Assembly (NCBI RefSeq): GCF_017873565.1
Contig: NZ_JAGGKH010000002.1
Span: 280,495-344,494 of the forward strand
Source: Lederbergia galactosidilytica
GTDB taxonomy: Bacteria; Bacillota; Bacilli; Bacillales; Bacillaceae_C
DNA: 64,000 nt
Direction of reading: 5' to 3'
In this document: in pieces, positions 57,324 through 64,000 of the stretch
How the letters are laid out: each line of letters opens with the position of its first letter
How positions within the stretch are numbered: position 1 is the first letter of the stretch
Translations under genes and position numbers: made by a program
The notes under the pieces: generated by a model
Seen by the model: the letters and a program-made list of their open reading frames with translations, nothing else
What the model was told of the DNA's origin: nothing
The model's database searches: none

Positions 57324-57644
57324 GTTTTATTTATATTAATTAGGAACATATACCTGTATTATACCGGGCAGCCAAATTAACTGTATTTCCAGCTACATCT
57401 AAATTCGTGGGAAAGTTCCTAGTTTCTGACATGCCCGATCGTTTAAAAAGTCAATCACGATTACGAAGTATTAAAAGTGCTCTACAGCGAGAATTTCTAA
57501 AATTCTCCATGCCAAAAGAGGCTATGCCACATTAGTGGCATAGCCTCTTTTGAAAGATAAGAAAGTATAAAAGCCCTTTGGAACTGTTGCAGGATACGTT
57601 TCATTCTAAGCTGGCGCCAATTGACAGTCCAACTTACATTTTCC
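57324..57644. other. Spacer between ylaI and ylaH
   Basis: 321 bases holding the shared terminator at 57514-57551. A 34-codon ATG frame in front of it has no ribosome site and runs into the hairpin, so it is not counted. Confidence 0.6.
57514..57551. terminator. Bidirectional terminator between ylaI and ylaH
   Basis: A 17-base perfect stem (AAAAGAGGCTATGCCAC with its complement) around ATTA. Confidence 0.92.
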
Positions 57645-57998
57645 TTATATCGTCCCTGCCTTTTTTTCTTTTCTCAAACGAACTTTATAAATAATTAAGA
57701 TAGCTGCTGCTACCATAAGTCCTTCAGTAATTGGTAGGAATATCGCTAGAAAAGTTAAAAATAGGCAACCTACGATTAAGAAAAGATAAATAATCAGTGA
57801 TTTTAATAAAGGTAATTTCTTAGCAAATCCAAGTTTATAGACGAGAATCGCTAATGCTGTAATGGTAACCCAAAGTAACCAATTCGTAACTGTTGGATTA
57901 TCTGTCAATGTATAGTAGAACCTTAATGTTGGCGAAAATCGCTCAATCGCTCTTTGTTCAGCATTGATAGAACCCAACAAATACAGTTGACTAAACAT
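57645..57998 (-). CDS. ylaH: YlaH-like membrane protein
   Basis: 117-residue protein with three hydrophobic segments (residues 40-58, 64-82, 84-105) and the family stretch LVYKLGFAKKLPLLKSL. The function is unknown. The ATG at 57998 lacks a good ribosome site, so the true start is uncertain. It is downstream of typA. Confidence 0.85.
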   Translation of the reverse strand: MFSQLYLLGSINAEQRAIERFSPTLRFYYTLTDNPTVTNWLLWVTITALAILVYKLGFAKKLPLLKSLIIYLFLIVGCLFLTFLAIFLPITEGLMVAAAILIIYKVRLRKEKKAGTI

Positions 57999-58109
57999 AA
58001 GATAAAATTTGATTCTAATTCTCCCCTTCCCTAACCCGATTAGGGTGAAACACCCGTAAAGGGAGTTTCAAAATCATCATATCATATACAGACGGGAAAG
58101 CCTAAAAAT

Positions 58110-59945
58110 TTATATTTCCGTTACTTTTTTCTTTTTCGCTGCTTTTTCCCGCTCGTTTTTATTTAATATTTTTTTACGTAAACGAATGGATTCTGGAGTA
58201 ACCTCACAATATTCGTCATCATCTAGATATTCGAGAGTTTCTTCTAGGGAAAGAATTTTAGGTTTTTTGATTACAGATGTTTGATCTTTGTTTGCAGATC
58301 GGACATTTGTAGCATGTTTTGTCTTCGTGATATTTACTGTAATATCATTTTCCCTATTATGTTCGCCTACAATCATACCTTCATAAATTTCTGTTCCTGG
58401 CTCCACAAAAATCGTTCCCCTGTCTTCTACTTGCATAATGCCATAGGTAGAAGCTTTCCCTGTTTCCATAGATACAAGAACACCTTGTCTGCGCCCTCCT
58501 ACTTTACCTTTCTCCATTGGACGATAACTATCAAAGGTATGATTTAAAATTCCATAACCTCTCGTTAATGTCATAAACTCTGTTGTATAACCAATCAAAC
58601 CGCGCGCAGGAACATGGAATATTAGACGTACTTGTCCATTTCCATTATTGATCATATCAAGCATTTCGCCTTTACGGGTTCCTAAAGATTCAATCACACT
58701 TCCCGTATATTGCTCAGGTGTATCGATTTGCACACGCTCAATTGGTTCACATTTAACACCATCTATTTCCTTGACAATAACCTGAGGCTTTGATACTTGC
58801 AATTCATACCCTTCACGACGCATGTTTTCCACTAGAATAGATAAATGTAATTCTCCCCGTCCTGAGACGATCCAAGCATCAGGGGATTCAGTATTTTCCA
58901 CTCTTAGACTAACATCAGTTTCTAATTGGTTCATCAATCTTTCTTCAATTTTACGTGAGGTTAAATATTTTCCTTCTCTTCCCGCAAAAGGACTATTATT
59001 AACTAGGAATGTCATTTGGAGTGTCGGCTCATCAATATGAAGTATTGGTAAAGCTTCTTGATGATCTACTGGGCAAATGGTGTCACCTACATCAATATCT
59101 TCCATACCAGATACAGCGATCAAATCACCAGCAAAGGCCTCATCAATCTCAATTTTCTTCAATCCTAAGAAGCCAAACATTTTTGTTACACGAAATTGCT
59201 TAGTAGTGCCATCTTGTTTCAGTACTGCAACATGTTGCCCTACTTTCATTGTTCCACGAAACACTCTTCCAATCCCAATTCTTCCCACATAGTCATTGTA
59301 ATCAAGTAAAGAAACTTGAAATTGAAGTGGCTCTTCTTTGTTATCAATAGGAGCTGGAATAAAATCTAAGATCGTCTCGTATAAAGCTTCCATGTTTTCA
59401 TCTTGTTGTTCAGGATCCTTACTAGCTGTTCCATTAATAGCTGATGCATAAATTACTGGAAACTCAAGTTGTTCATCGTTTGCATCAAGTTCAATAAAAA
59501 GCTCTAGAACTTCGTCAATTACTTCAGCGGGTCTTGCAAAATCACGATCAATCTTGTTTACCACAACAACTGGGGTTAGATTTTGTTCTAATGCTTTTTT
59601 CAAAACAAATCTTGTTTGCGGCATACATCCTTCATAAGCATCCACAACAAGTAAAACACCATCCACCATTTTTAAGATCCGTTCCACTTCGCCACCAAAG
59701 TCAGCATGCCCTGGAGTATCTAATATGTTAATTTTCGTATCTTTATATTGGATCGCTGTATTTTTTGCTAAAATGGTAATTCCACGTTCTCTTTCAATAT
59801 CACCTGAATCCATCGCTCTTTCTTCAATATGCTCATTTGAACGAAAAGTTCCTGATTGTTTTAATAATTGGTCAACTAACGTCGTTTTACCATGATCAAC
59901 GTGCGCGATAATGGCAATATTTCTGATATTTTCTCTGAAGTTCAA
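58110..59945 (-). CDS. typA: TypA/BipA ribosome-associated GTPase
   Basis: Translational GTPase related to EF-G that helps ribosome assembly and stress adaptation. The 611 residues start with the GTP-binding domain (AIIAHVDHGKTTL, DTPGHADFGGEVER, NKIDRDFARP), followed by a beta barrel, EF-G-like domains III and V (GRGELHLSILVENMRREGYE) and the BipA-specific C-terminal domain (YGIMQVEDRGTIFVEPG). The C terminus is strongly basic. It is divergent from ylaF. Confidence 0.98.
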   Translation of the reverse strand: MNFRENIRNIAIIAHVDHGKTTLVDQLLKQSGTFRSNEHIEERAMDSGDIERERGITILAKNTAIQYKDTKINILDTPGHADFGGEVERILKMVDGVLLVVDAYEGCMPQTRFVLKKALEQNLTPVVVVNKIDRDFARPAEVIDEVLELFIELDANDEQLEFPVIYASAINGTASKDPEQQDENMEALYETILDFIPAPIDNKEEPLQFQVSLLDYNDYVGRIGIGRVFRGTMKVGQHVAVLKQDGTTKQFRVTKMFGFLGLKKIEIDEAFAGDLIAVSGMEDIDVGDTICPVDHQEALPILHIDEPTLQMTFLVNNSPFAGREGKYLTSRKIEERLMNQLETDVSLRVENTESPDAWIVSGRGELHLSILVENMRREGYELQVSKPQVIVKEIDGVKCEPIERVQIDTPEQYTGSVIESLGTRKGEMLDMINNGNGQVRLIFHVPARGLIGYTTEFMTLTRGYGILNHTFDSYRPMEKGKVGGRRQGVLVSMETGKASTYGIMQVEDRGTIFVEPGTEIYEGMIVGEHNRENDITVNITKTKHATNVRSANKDQTSVIKKPKILSLEETLEYLDDDEYCEVTPESIRLRKKILNKNEREKAAKKKKVTEI

Positions 59946-60155
59946 AAGTATTTCCTCCCTATATATTCAAAATCGGGTAATCTATGTCATAGATAAACAT
60001 CTTAATTTTATCATTAACCGGACTATTATATCACATACGCTGGAGAATTTGTAATGTTTTTTGTACAATATAAAAGTAAGCTTTAAAATTTTTTCCCTTA
60101 TGTGGACTGGAGCTATGTTAAGTGTTTATTCGTTTTTACCTGAGGAGGATTATTT

Positions 60156-60341
60156 ATGAGGACTATCAAGTGGAACTTTTTAATTTTATCCACCATTGCG
60201 GCTTTTTCAATTATGGGAATGGGTATTTGTTTAGCGGAAAACAGCTGGACAGGCATTGTTTTGTGCTTTTTAATCCTATGTACCGCTATGATATACGGAT
60301 TTAAACAGAAGAAAAAACTACAAAAAGAAGACAATTTATAA
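60156..60341 (+). CDS. ylaF: YlaF, small DUF5325 membrane protein
   Basis: 61 residues with two hydrophobic helices (FLILSTIAAFSIMGMGICLA and TGIVLCFLILCTAMIYGF) and a basic tail. The family is uncharacterised. GAGGAGG lies before the ATG. Its position next to typA agrees with B. subtilis. Confidence 0.85.
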   Translation: MRTIKWNFLILSTIAAFSIMGMGICLAENSWTGIVLCFLILCTAMIYGFKQKKKLQKEDNL

Positions 60342-60346
60342 ACAAT

Positions 60347-60387
60347 ACTTCATTCAGTGAGATTGCAAGTTTTCCACTGAATGAAGT
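60347..60387 (+). terminator. Hairpin after ylaF
   Basis: ACTTCATTCAGTG pairs perfectly with CACTGAATGAAGT across 15 bases. It has no T run on the plus strand, so termination is plausible but weak. Confidence 0.5.
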
Positions 60388-60467
60388 AAAACCAACAAAC
60401 AGAATTAGCAAGCATATGAACTTCCCACTAACAAATCAACCGTTCATTTTAGAAATTTTTATTGTTA

Positions 60468-61250
60468 CTATGATTGGAAATACCGACATAATTTTTTATG
60501 AAGTCCAGGTCGCGCTACAAGAATGGAACTTCGTTCAAGCAGATTTACAGGGTTCCCCCGTAAATCTGTTACAATTCCCCCAAGTTCTTCAACAATAATT
60601 TTCCCACCAGCGAAATCCCAAGGTGAGAGTCCCTTGCTTATGTAAGCATCCATCCTACCAGTTGCGACGTAGGCAAATTCCATAGCAGCTGAGCCGTATG
60701 ATCTAGCTCCTCGCACATCCTTTAACAAAGGAATAAACGTGCTTGCGGCGTCTTCTGAATGGATGGAAGCTGGATTAAATCCAATGATCGCTTCTTCTAT
60801 ATTTCCCTGCTGTAATGGTGGGAGCACTTTGTCATTTAAAAAAGCGCCCTCTCCCTTACTAGCGCAATATAGCTCATCCAATATAACATCATACAAATAA
60901 CCTAATTTTCCAATGCCATCTTCTAGAATACCGATAGAGATAAAGAAGTTTCGTTTTTGATGGACAAAATTCATTGTTCCATCGATTGGATCAATAATCC
61001 ACACAATCCCCTCTAATTCATGAACTTCATCCCCAAAACCTTCTTCACCCACAATCTTATGTTGAGGATAATGCTCTTTAATTCGACTTACGAAGAATTG
61101 TTCTGTTTCTTTATCTACGTTTGTTACTAAATCATTTGCATTTGATTTTGTATCAATATTTAATGTGTGCTCAAGCGCCTCTAATATCGAAACCCTTGTT
61201 TCCTTTAACCATTGCTTTACGGTTTTATCTACTTCAGTCCAAATTGCCAT
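60468..61250 (-). CDS. suhB: Inositol-1-monophosphatase family phosphatase
   Basis: Magnesium-dependent phosphatase of the inositol monophosphatase family (yktC in B. subtilis). The 260 residues contain the metal-binding motifs GEEGFG (near residue 68), WIIDPIDGTMNFVHQK (near residue 85) and SPWDFAGGKIIVEE (near residue 210). The natural substrate in Bacillus may be inositol phosphate or a related sugar phosphate. The ATG at 61250 aligns with relatives; another ATG six codons upstream is possible. Confidence 0.93.
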   Translation of the reverse strand: MAIWTEVDKTVKQWLKETRVSILEALEHTLNIDTKSNANDLVTNVDKETEQFFVSRIKEHYPQHKIVGEEGFGDEVHELEGIVWIIDPIDGTMNFVHQKRNFFISIGILEDGIGKLGYLYDVILDELYCASKGEGAFLNDKVLPPLQQGNIEEAIIGFNPASIHSEDAASTFIPLLKDVRGARSYGSAAMEFAYVATGRMDAYISKGLSPWDFAGGKIIVEELGGIVTDLRGNPVNLLERSSILVARPGLHKKLCRYFQS

Positions 61251-61363
61251 CTTATTTCTAGCCTCCATCTAACCCCCATATTTTATTATAGCATAGGGAT
61301 TTCAAAGCATGTTTTCAAGCAAAGTGTTTTCTCTCGACACATTATCAAAATGTATATTGACAT

Positions 61364-61400
61364 GAAACGAACTTCCTTACTTAATCCTCAAGGAAGTTCG
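61364..61400 (-). terminator. Hairpin between the 61.4 kb gene and suhB
   Basis: CGAACTTCCTT and AAGGAAGTTCG form a perfect 11-base stem; the following T run is short. Confidence 0.6.
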
Positions 61401-61421
61401 ATTCTCTTATAAGCAAATATT

Positions 61422-61616
61422 TTACAAAGCTTCCAACTTAATAAGTTCTTCCCTAATCCGTGTGAGCTTACGCTTTGCCTTTGTCTTTTTATCCTCATTC
61501 TCTTCTTGCAAAGCATCATACAGAACGGCTAATTCATAATTTAACTCTAATCGTAATACCGCGAGTCTCTGTTTATCTAGGTTTTTTCTTCGATAAGCAT
61601 TCACTACTTGTTTCAT
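61422..61616 (-). CDS. Small YkzI-like coiled-coil protein
   Basis: 64 residues, almost entirely charged helix (RKNLDKQRLAVLRLELNYEL, then KAKRKLTRIREELIKLEAL). No membrane segment or motif. Its size and place between the yktA and suhB genes recall B. subtilis ykzI, but I assign that only tentatively. AAGGGGTG lies before the ATG. Confidence 0.75.
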   Translation of the reverse strand: MKQVVNAYRRKNLDKQRLAVLRLELNYELAVLYDALQEENEDKKTKAKRKLTRIREELIKLEAL

Positions 61617-61726
61617 GGAAGAAACACCCCTTTAGTTATTCAAAATATTTTTATCATTCTGGAATAACTTATTATAATATATGTCGTCGGAATGAAAGGA
61701 GGAACAAAATTGTGTTTTTACCTTAG

Positions 61727-61846
61727 ATGAAGAAATTCCAACTCGTAATGCTATTAACTTTGTGTAATTTGCTATTGCTAATTTTGTACCCGGATCAAGA
61801 TCTAGTTAAACAATTAAGACTAACTGTTATTACGATTAGAAGCTGA
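61727..61846 (+). CDS. Possible 39-residue hydrophobic peptide
   Basis: A strong AGGAGG (61697-61702) is nine bases before GTG at 61712, which reads GTG TTT TTA CCT TAG. The next codon, in the same frame, is ATG at 61727, opening a 39-residue peptide with one hydrophobic helix (VMLLTLCNLLLLILYP) and a short basic tail. The peptide could be made by re-initiation after the four-codon leader, or it could be a small gene disabled by the TAG. No homologue is recognised. Confidence 0.35.
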   Translation: MKKFQLVMLLTLCNLLLLILYPDQDLVKQLRLTVITIRS

Positions 61847-61887
61847 GCCTGCTGAATAATAAGTTTTTAATCTGGCGATTCAAAGCT

Positions 61888-62157
61888 TTACATTTTTATC
61901 ATTTGATTAGCAGAAGTGCTTTTAGCTTTCTTAATTGTTTGATACAAAGAGTAGCCACTTGAATCCTCAAATTCTTTCCCGAATTGTTTTTCTTCAGATT
62001 TTGCAGGAACAACTTTTTTGAATTTGCGATAATCTTCTAATAAATCATCCCTATCAACACCTTTTTCATATGCCTGTTCAATTCTTTGAAAAAACTGTAT
62101 TACGGTTACAATTTCATCCTGACTCCAATCAATAGAAAATGGATAAGAGTATTCCAA
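61888..62157 (-). CDS. yktA: UPF0223 family protein (YktA)
   Basis: 89-residue helical cytoplasmic protein of the UPF0223 family, function unknown. It starts MEYSYPFSIDWSQDEIVTV and has GVDRDDLLEDYRKFKKVVP near residue 34 and GKEFEDSSGYSLYQTIKKA near the end, all typical of the family. Confidence 0.92.
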   Translation of the reverse strand: MEYSYPFSIDWSQDEIVTVIQFFQRIEQAYEKGVDRDDLLEDYRKFKKVVPAKSEEKQFGKEFEDSSGYSLYQTIKKAKSTSANQMIKM

Positions 62158-62302
62158 AACTAAATTCCTCCCTGTCTCGTGTATTATTTCTTTACTTTCA
62201 GACTTCTATACTTTTTTATAAAAGATAAGCAAATGCACGCAAATATCTTTCACAATGTAGGTCTTTCTCTACTTCAAAGGTACCAAATAATTGTTCACAA
62301 GT

Positions 62303-62334
62303 AAAAACGCCAGTTTTGTAAAAAAACTGACGCC
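62303..62334 (-). terminator. Terminator after the deacetylase gene
   Basis: On the minus strand GGCGTCAGTTT pairs with AAACTGGCG and is followed by TTTTT, a few bases beyond the stop codon. Confidence 0.85.
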
Positions 62335-62346
62335 CACTTCATTTGA

Positions 62347-63213
62347 CTAGTTGCGGGGAGTTTTTATTAAATCTGGGTTAAGTGTTTCATATCCTTTGTC
62401 CCTTAAGCCCTTTACAATATCTCCTAAAGCCGCGTTCGTCCATTCACGATCATGCATTAATAAATTAGCTCCATTCCCCAATTCTGGAGCGTTAACCATA
62501 ATATCGGCTATTGCCTCTTTGGTCATATATTGTTCATTCCAATCGTAACCATAAGTCCAATTCATTAACACCATCTTTTCATCTTTGGCGATCTCTTTAC
62601 TGATATCTGTATTTTGTCCGAAAGGAGCGCGAAAAAATGTCGGTCTCTCTCCGGTAATTTCTTCGACCTGATCATTTACAGACAGAATTTCCTCCTTCTG
62701 TTCCTCTGGAGTTAATGTCGTTAAATCACTATGTGAATAGGTATGATTTCCGATTTCAAAACCCATATTGTAAATTTCCTTCACTATAGCTTCCTGTTCA
62801 GGTGTAGTCATAAAATGCCCATTAACAAAGAATATGGCTGGAGCATTAAGTTCTTTAAGAGTCTTTGCCATTTCCAAAGCATATTTATCGGGGGCATCAT
62901 CAATTGTAAGCAAAGCTACTTTTGGGTTTGCATCATCAATTGGAACGAGTGAATAAATTTCACTTAATTCATATTTTGGCACTTGTTCCTCTTCCTTCTC
63001 AGATTGAGTTTCCTCATCTACTCCCTTTTCTTGACTATTTTCTGTTCGATTATCTTCTTCTGTCTCTTCTTGTTGTAGTTCGTCTTGCTCTCTTTTATCA
63101 TTTGTCTCAACCTGAGGCTTGTCCTTTTCATCTGTCGACTGATTTAGAGAACTTTGTGTGCCACATGCTGTTAATACTGCTGCAAGGGCGAGCAAGATCA
63201 AAAGTTTCTTCAT
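62347..63213 (-). CDS. Polysaccharide deacetylase (NodB) lipoprotein
   Basis: 288-residue exported lipoprotein: signal KKLLILLALAAVLTAC, cysteine near residue 17, then an acidic glutamate-rich linker (residues 25-85), then a NodB homology domain. Carbohydrate esterase 4 motifs are visible: LTIDDAPD (motif 1, with Ile in place of the usual Phe), NHTYSHSDL (motif 2 metal histidines), FFRAPFGQN (motif 3) and LLMHDRE (motif 5). It probably removes acetyl groups from peptidoglycan or a wall glycan. The ATG at 63213 is set by AAAGGGG and the signal peptide; the open frame continues 45 codons upstream. Confidence 0.93.
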   Translation of the reverse strand: MKKLLILLALAAVLTACGTQSSLNQSTDEKDKPQVETNDKREQDELQQEETEEDNRTENSQEKGVDEETQSEKEEEQVPKYELSEIYSLVPIDDANPKVALLTIDDAPDKYALEMAKTLKELNAPAIFFVNGHFMTTPEQEAIVKEIYNMGFEIGNHTYSHSDLTTLTPEEQKEEILSVNDQVEEITGERPTFFRAPFGQNTDISKEIAKDEKMVLMNWTYGYDWNEQYMTKEAIADIMVNAPELGNGANLLMHDREWTNAALGDIVKGLRDKGYETLNPDLIKTPRN

Positions 63214-63307
63214 AAGTTTCCCCTTTCTGACCTTAATGGAATTAACTTCCATTATAATTTGTCGACATATAGGATTCAAGTGATCGGTTTTTGTTGTTTT
63301 CAAAGAT

Positions 63308-63571
63308 TTAGTAAAATAAAAAGTGGAACATGAATTGTAATGAGGCATAAGTCATTAAACTTATCAAAGTAGTAAGGAGCGTTAAGCGCTTCGAGCCAAT
63401 AATTTTTTTAGCCACTAAATAAGCTAAATAGAAAAAAACTAGAAATAGAAGAACTTTTGGAAAAAATCGGTCTTTTCCTGAAAGCCATTGTGCAAGATGA
63501 AAGCTACTCCAAATAATGATTTGTATAAGAGCAGCAACGTAATTTTTTAGTAGCATAGATTCTTCACTCAT
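63308..63571 (-). CDS. Small membrane protein of unknown function
   Basis: 87 residues with three hydrophobic segments (residues 9-28, 37-56, 64-85) and basic loops, starting MSEESMLLKNYVAALIQI. No family is recognised. The ribosome site is poor, so both the start and the reality of the gene are moderately uncertain. Confidence 0.55.
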   Translation of the reverse strand: MSEESMLLKNYVAALIQIIIWSSFHLAQWLSGKDRFFPKVLLFLVFFYLAYLVAKKIIGSKRLTLLTTLISLMTYASLQFMFHFLFY

Positions 63572-63907
63572 TTCATTGAAGTTTTCAGTATCTGAGCAAC
63601 AAGCTAAAAATTAATGTAGTTACATACAACTACGATTTCAAACCTTGTTCTAAGACTGTTTCTCCACTTATTAGATAATATGCATTTAAATATCTAAAAT
63701 AAACCTAAATTTGAGTAGATGAATAATCTATGTAAATTGTTTAGATTTCCCATACATCTTTGAAGTCTCTATAATTTTTGTGTGCTCATCGCTCTTTCCT
63801 CTCCGTATCATTCATTTCATCGTATGAAATCCTTGGCAATAAGCTCTTTGTATCTGGAATTAATCCTAGGAGCAGTTTATCTATGAAATGGTGAACACCC
63901 GGGTCAA
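63572..63907. other. Spacer before the group II intron
   Basis: 336 bases, AT-rich, with no gene recognised. The bases next to 63907 would be the 3' exon flank of the intron. Confidence 0.5.
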
Positions 63908-64000
63908 ATCGAGTAGGAGGCTAATCATTAATTGATTAGCCGACCTCTCACACCACCGTACATACGGTTCTCGTATACGGCGGTTCAATAACTTAAGTAT
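63908..64000 (-). mobile_element. 3' end of a group II intron (domains V and VI), cut by the window edge
   Basis: On the minus strand ACCGCCGTA...TACGGTGGT (63952-63984) folds into a 33-base domain V hairpin. Next comes domain VI (63911-63949) with stem GGCTAATCA/TGATTAGCC and a lower stem GAG-AGG against CCT-A-CTC, which leaves one unpaired A at 63914, as expected for the branch point. The intron should end near 63908. The CGC-type start of domain V suggests bacterial class C. The 5' part and any reverse transcriptase gene would lie beyond base 64000. Confidence 0.8.

Noticed and set aside
57419..57535. 34-codon ATG frame after ylaI
   Set aside because: No ribosome site, and it ends inside the terminator hairpin.

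Overview
The window looks like chromosomal DNA of an endospore-forming member of the Bacillaceae (Bacillus sensu lato). It is low in GC, has strong Shine-Dalgarno sequences and uses TTG and GTG starts often. Gene order follows the Bacillus subtilis yla-cta-ylb-dcw-spoIIG region closely. Sporulation genes (sigE, spoIIGA, spoVD, spoVE, rsfA, ylbJ, ylaJ, ylbD) confirm the lifestyle. The species cannot be named from the sequence alone.

Layout, left to right. (1) 0.1-21.3 kb, minus strand: the cell-division and cell-wall (dcw) cluster read backwards. In transcription order it is mraZ, rsmH, ftsL, pbpB, spoVD, murE, mraY, murD, spoVE, murG, divIB, ylxW, ylxX, sbp, ftsA, ftsZ, then spoIIGA-sigE. A SigH-type promoter lies in front of ftsA and a MraZ-type operator in front of mraZ. 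murB is absent, and two internal terminators plus several long spacers split the cluster. (2) 21.5-38.2 kb: bshC, panE, a broken ylbP, a DUF4064 gene, rsfA, rpmF, ylbN, tmcAL, ylbK, ylbJ, coaD, rsmD, a structured RNA of the ylbH-leader type, a stalk-domain protein, ylbG, ylbF, a lipoprotein, ylbE, ylbD, ylbC and a YugN-like gene. (3) 38.4-44.4 kb, the only clearly accessory stretch: a 1168-residue polytopic membrane protein, a gene-poor stretch with possible gene debris, and a decayed IS1182-type element between two near-identical terminator hairpins. (4) 44.6-52 kb: the caa3 cytochrome oxidase cluster ctaG-F-E-D-C-B and divergent ctaA. (5) 52-63.6 kb: ftsW, ylaN, ylaL, ylaK (PhoH2), ylaJ, ylaI, ylaH, typA, ylaF, suhB, small genes, yktA and a NodB-type deacetylase lipoprotein. 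(6) The right edge cuts into the 3' end (domains V and VI) of a group II intron on the minus strand.

Together the genes cover septal peptidoglycan synthesis (Mur enzymes, SEDS proteins SpoVE and FtsW, PBP2B, SpoVD), assembly of the division ring (FtsZ, FtsA, DivIB, FtsL, Sbp), the first mother-cell sigma factor, and aerobic respiration with heme A synthesis. Genes usual at these positions in B. subtilis but missing here are murB, ylbL, ylbB, pycA and ylaM.

I did not find a defence island, CRISPR array, biosynthetic cluster or other clearly new multigene system. The items most worth a second look are the orientation of the ylbH-type RNA, the hairpin-flanked IS1182 relic, the amber codon in ylbP, the apparent CTG starts of spoIIGA and possibly ylbC, the GTTCAAAA-ended intergenic repeats, and the group II intron.
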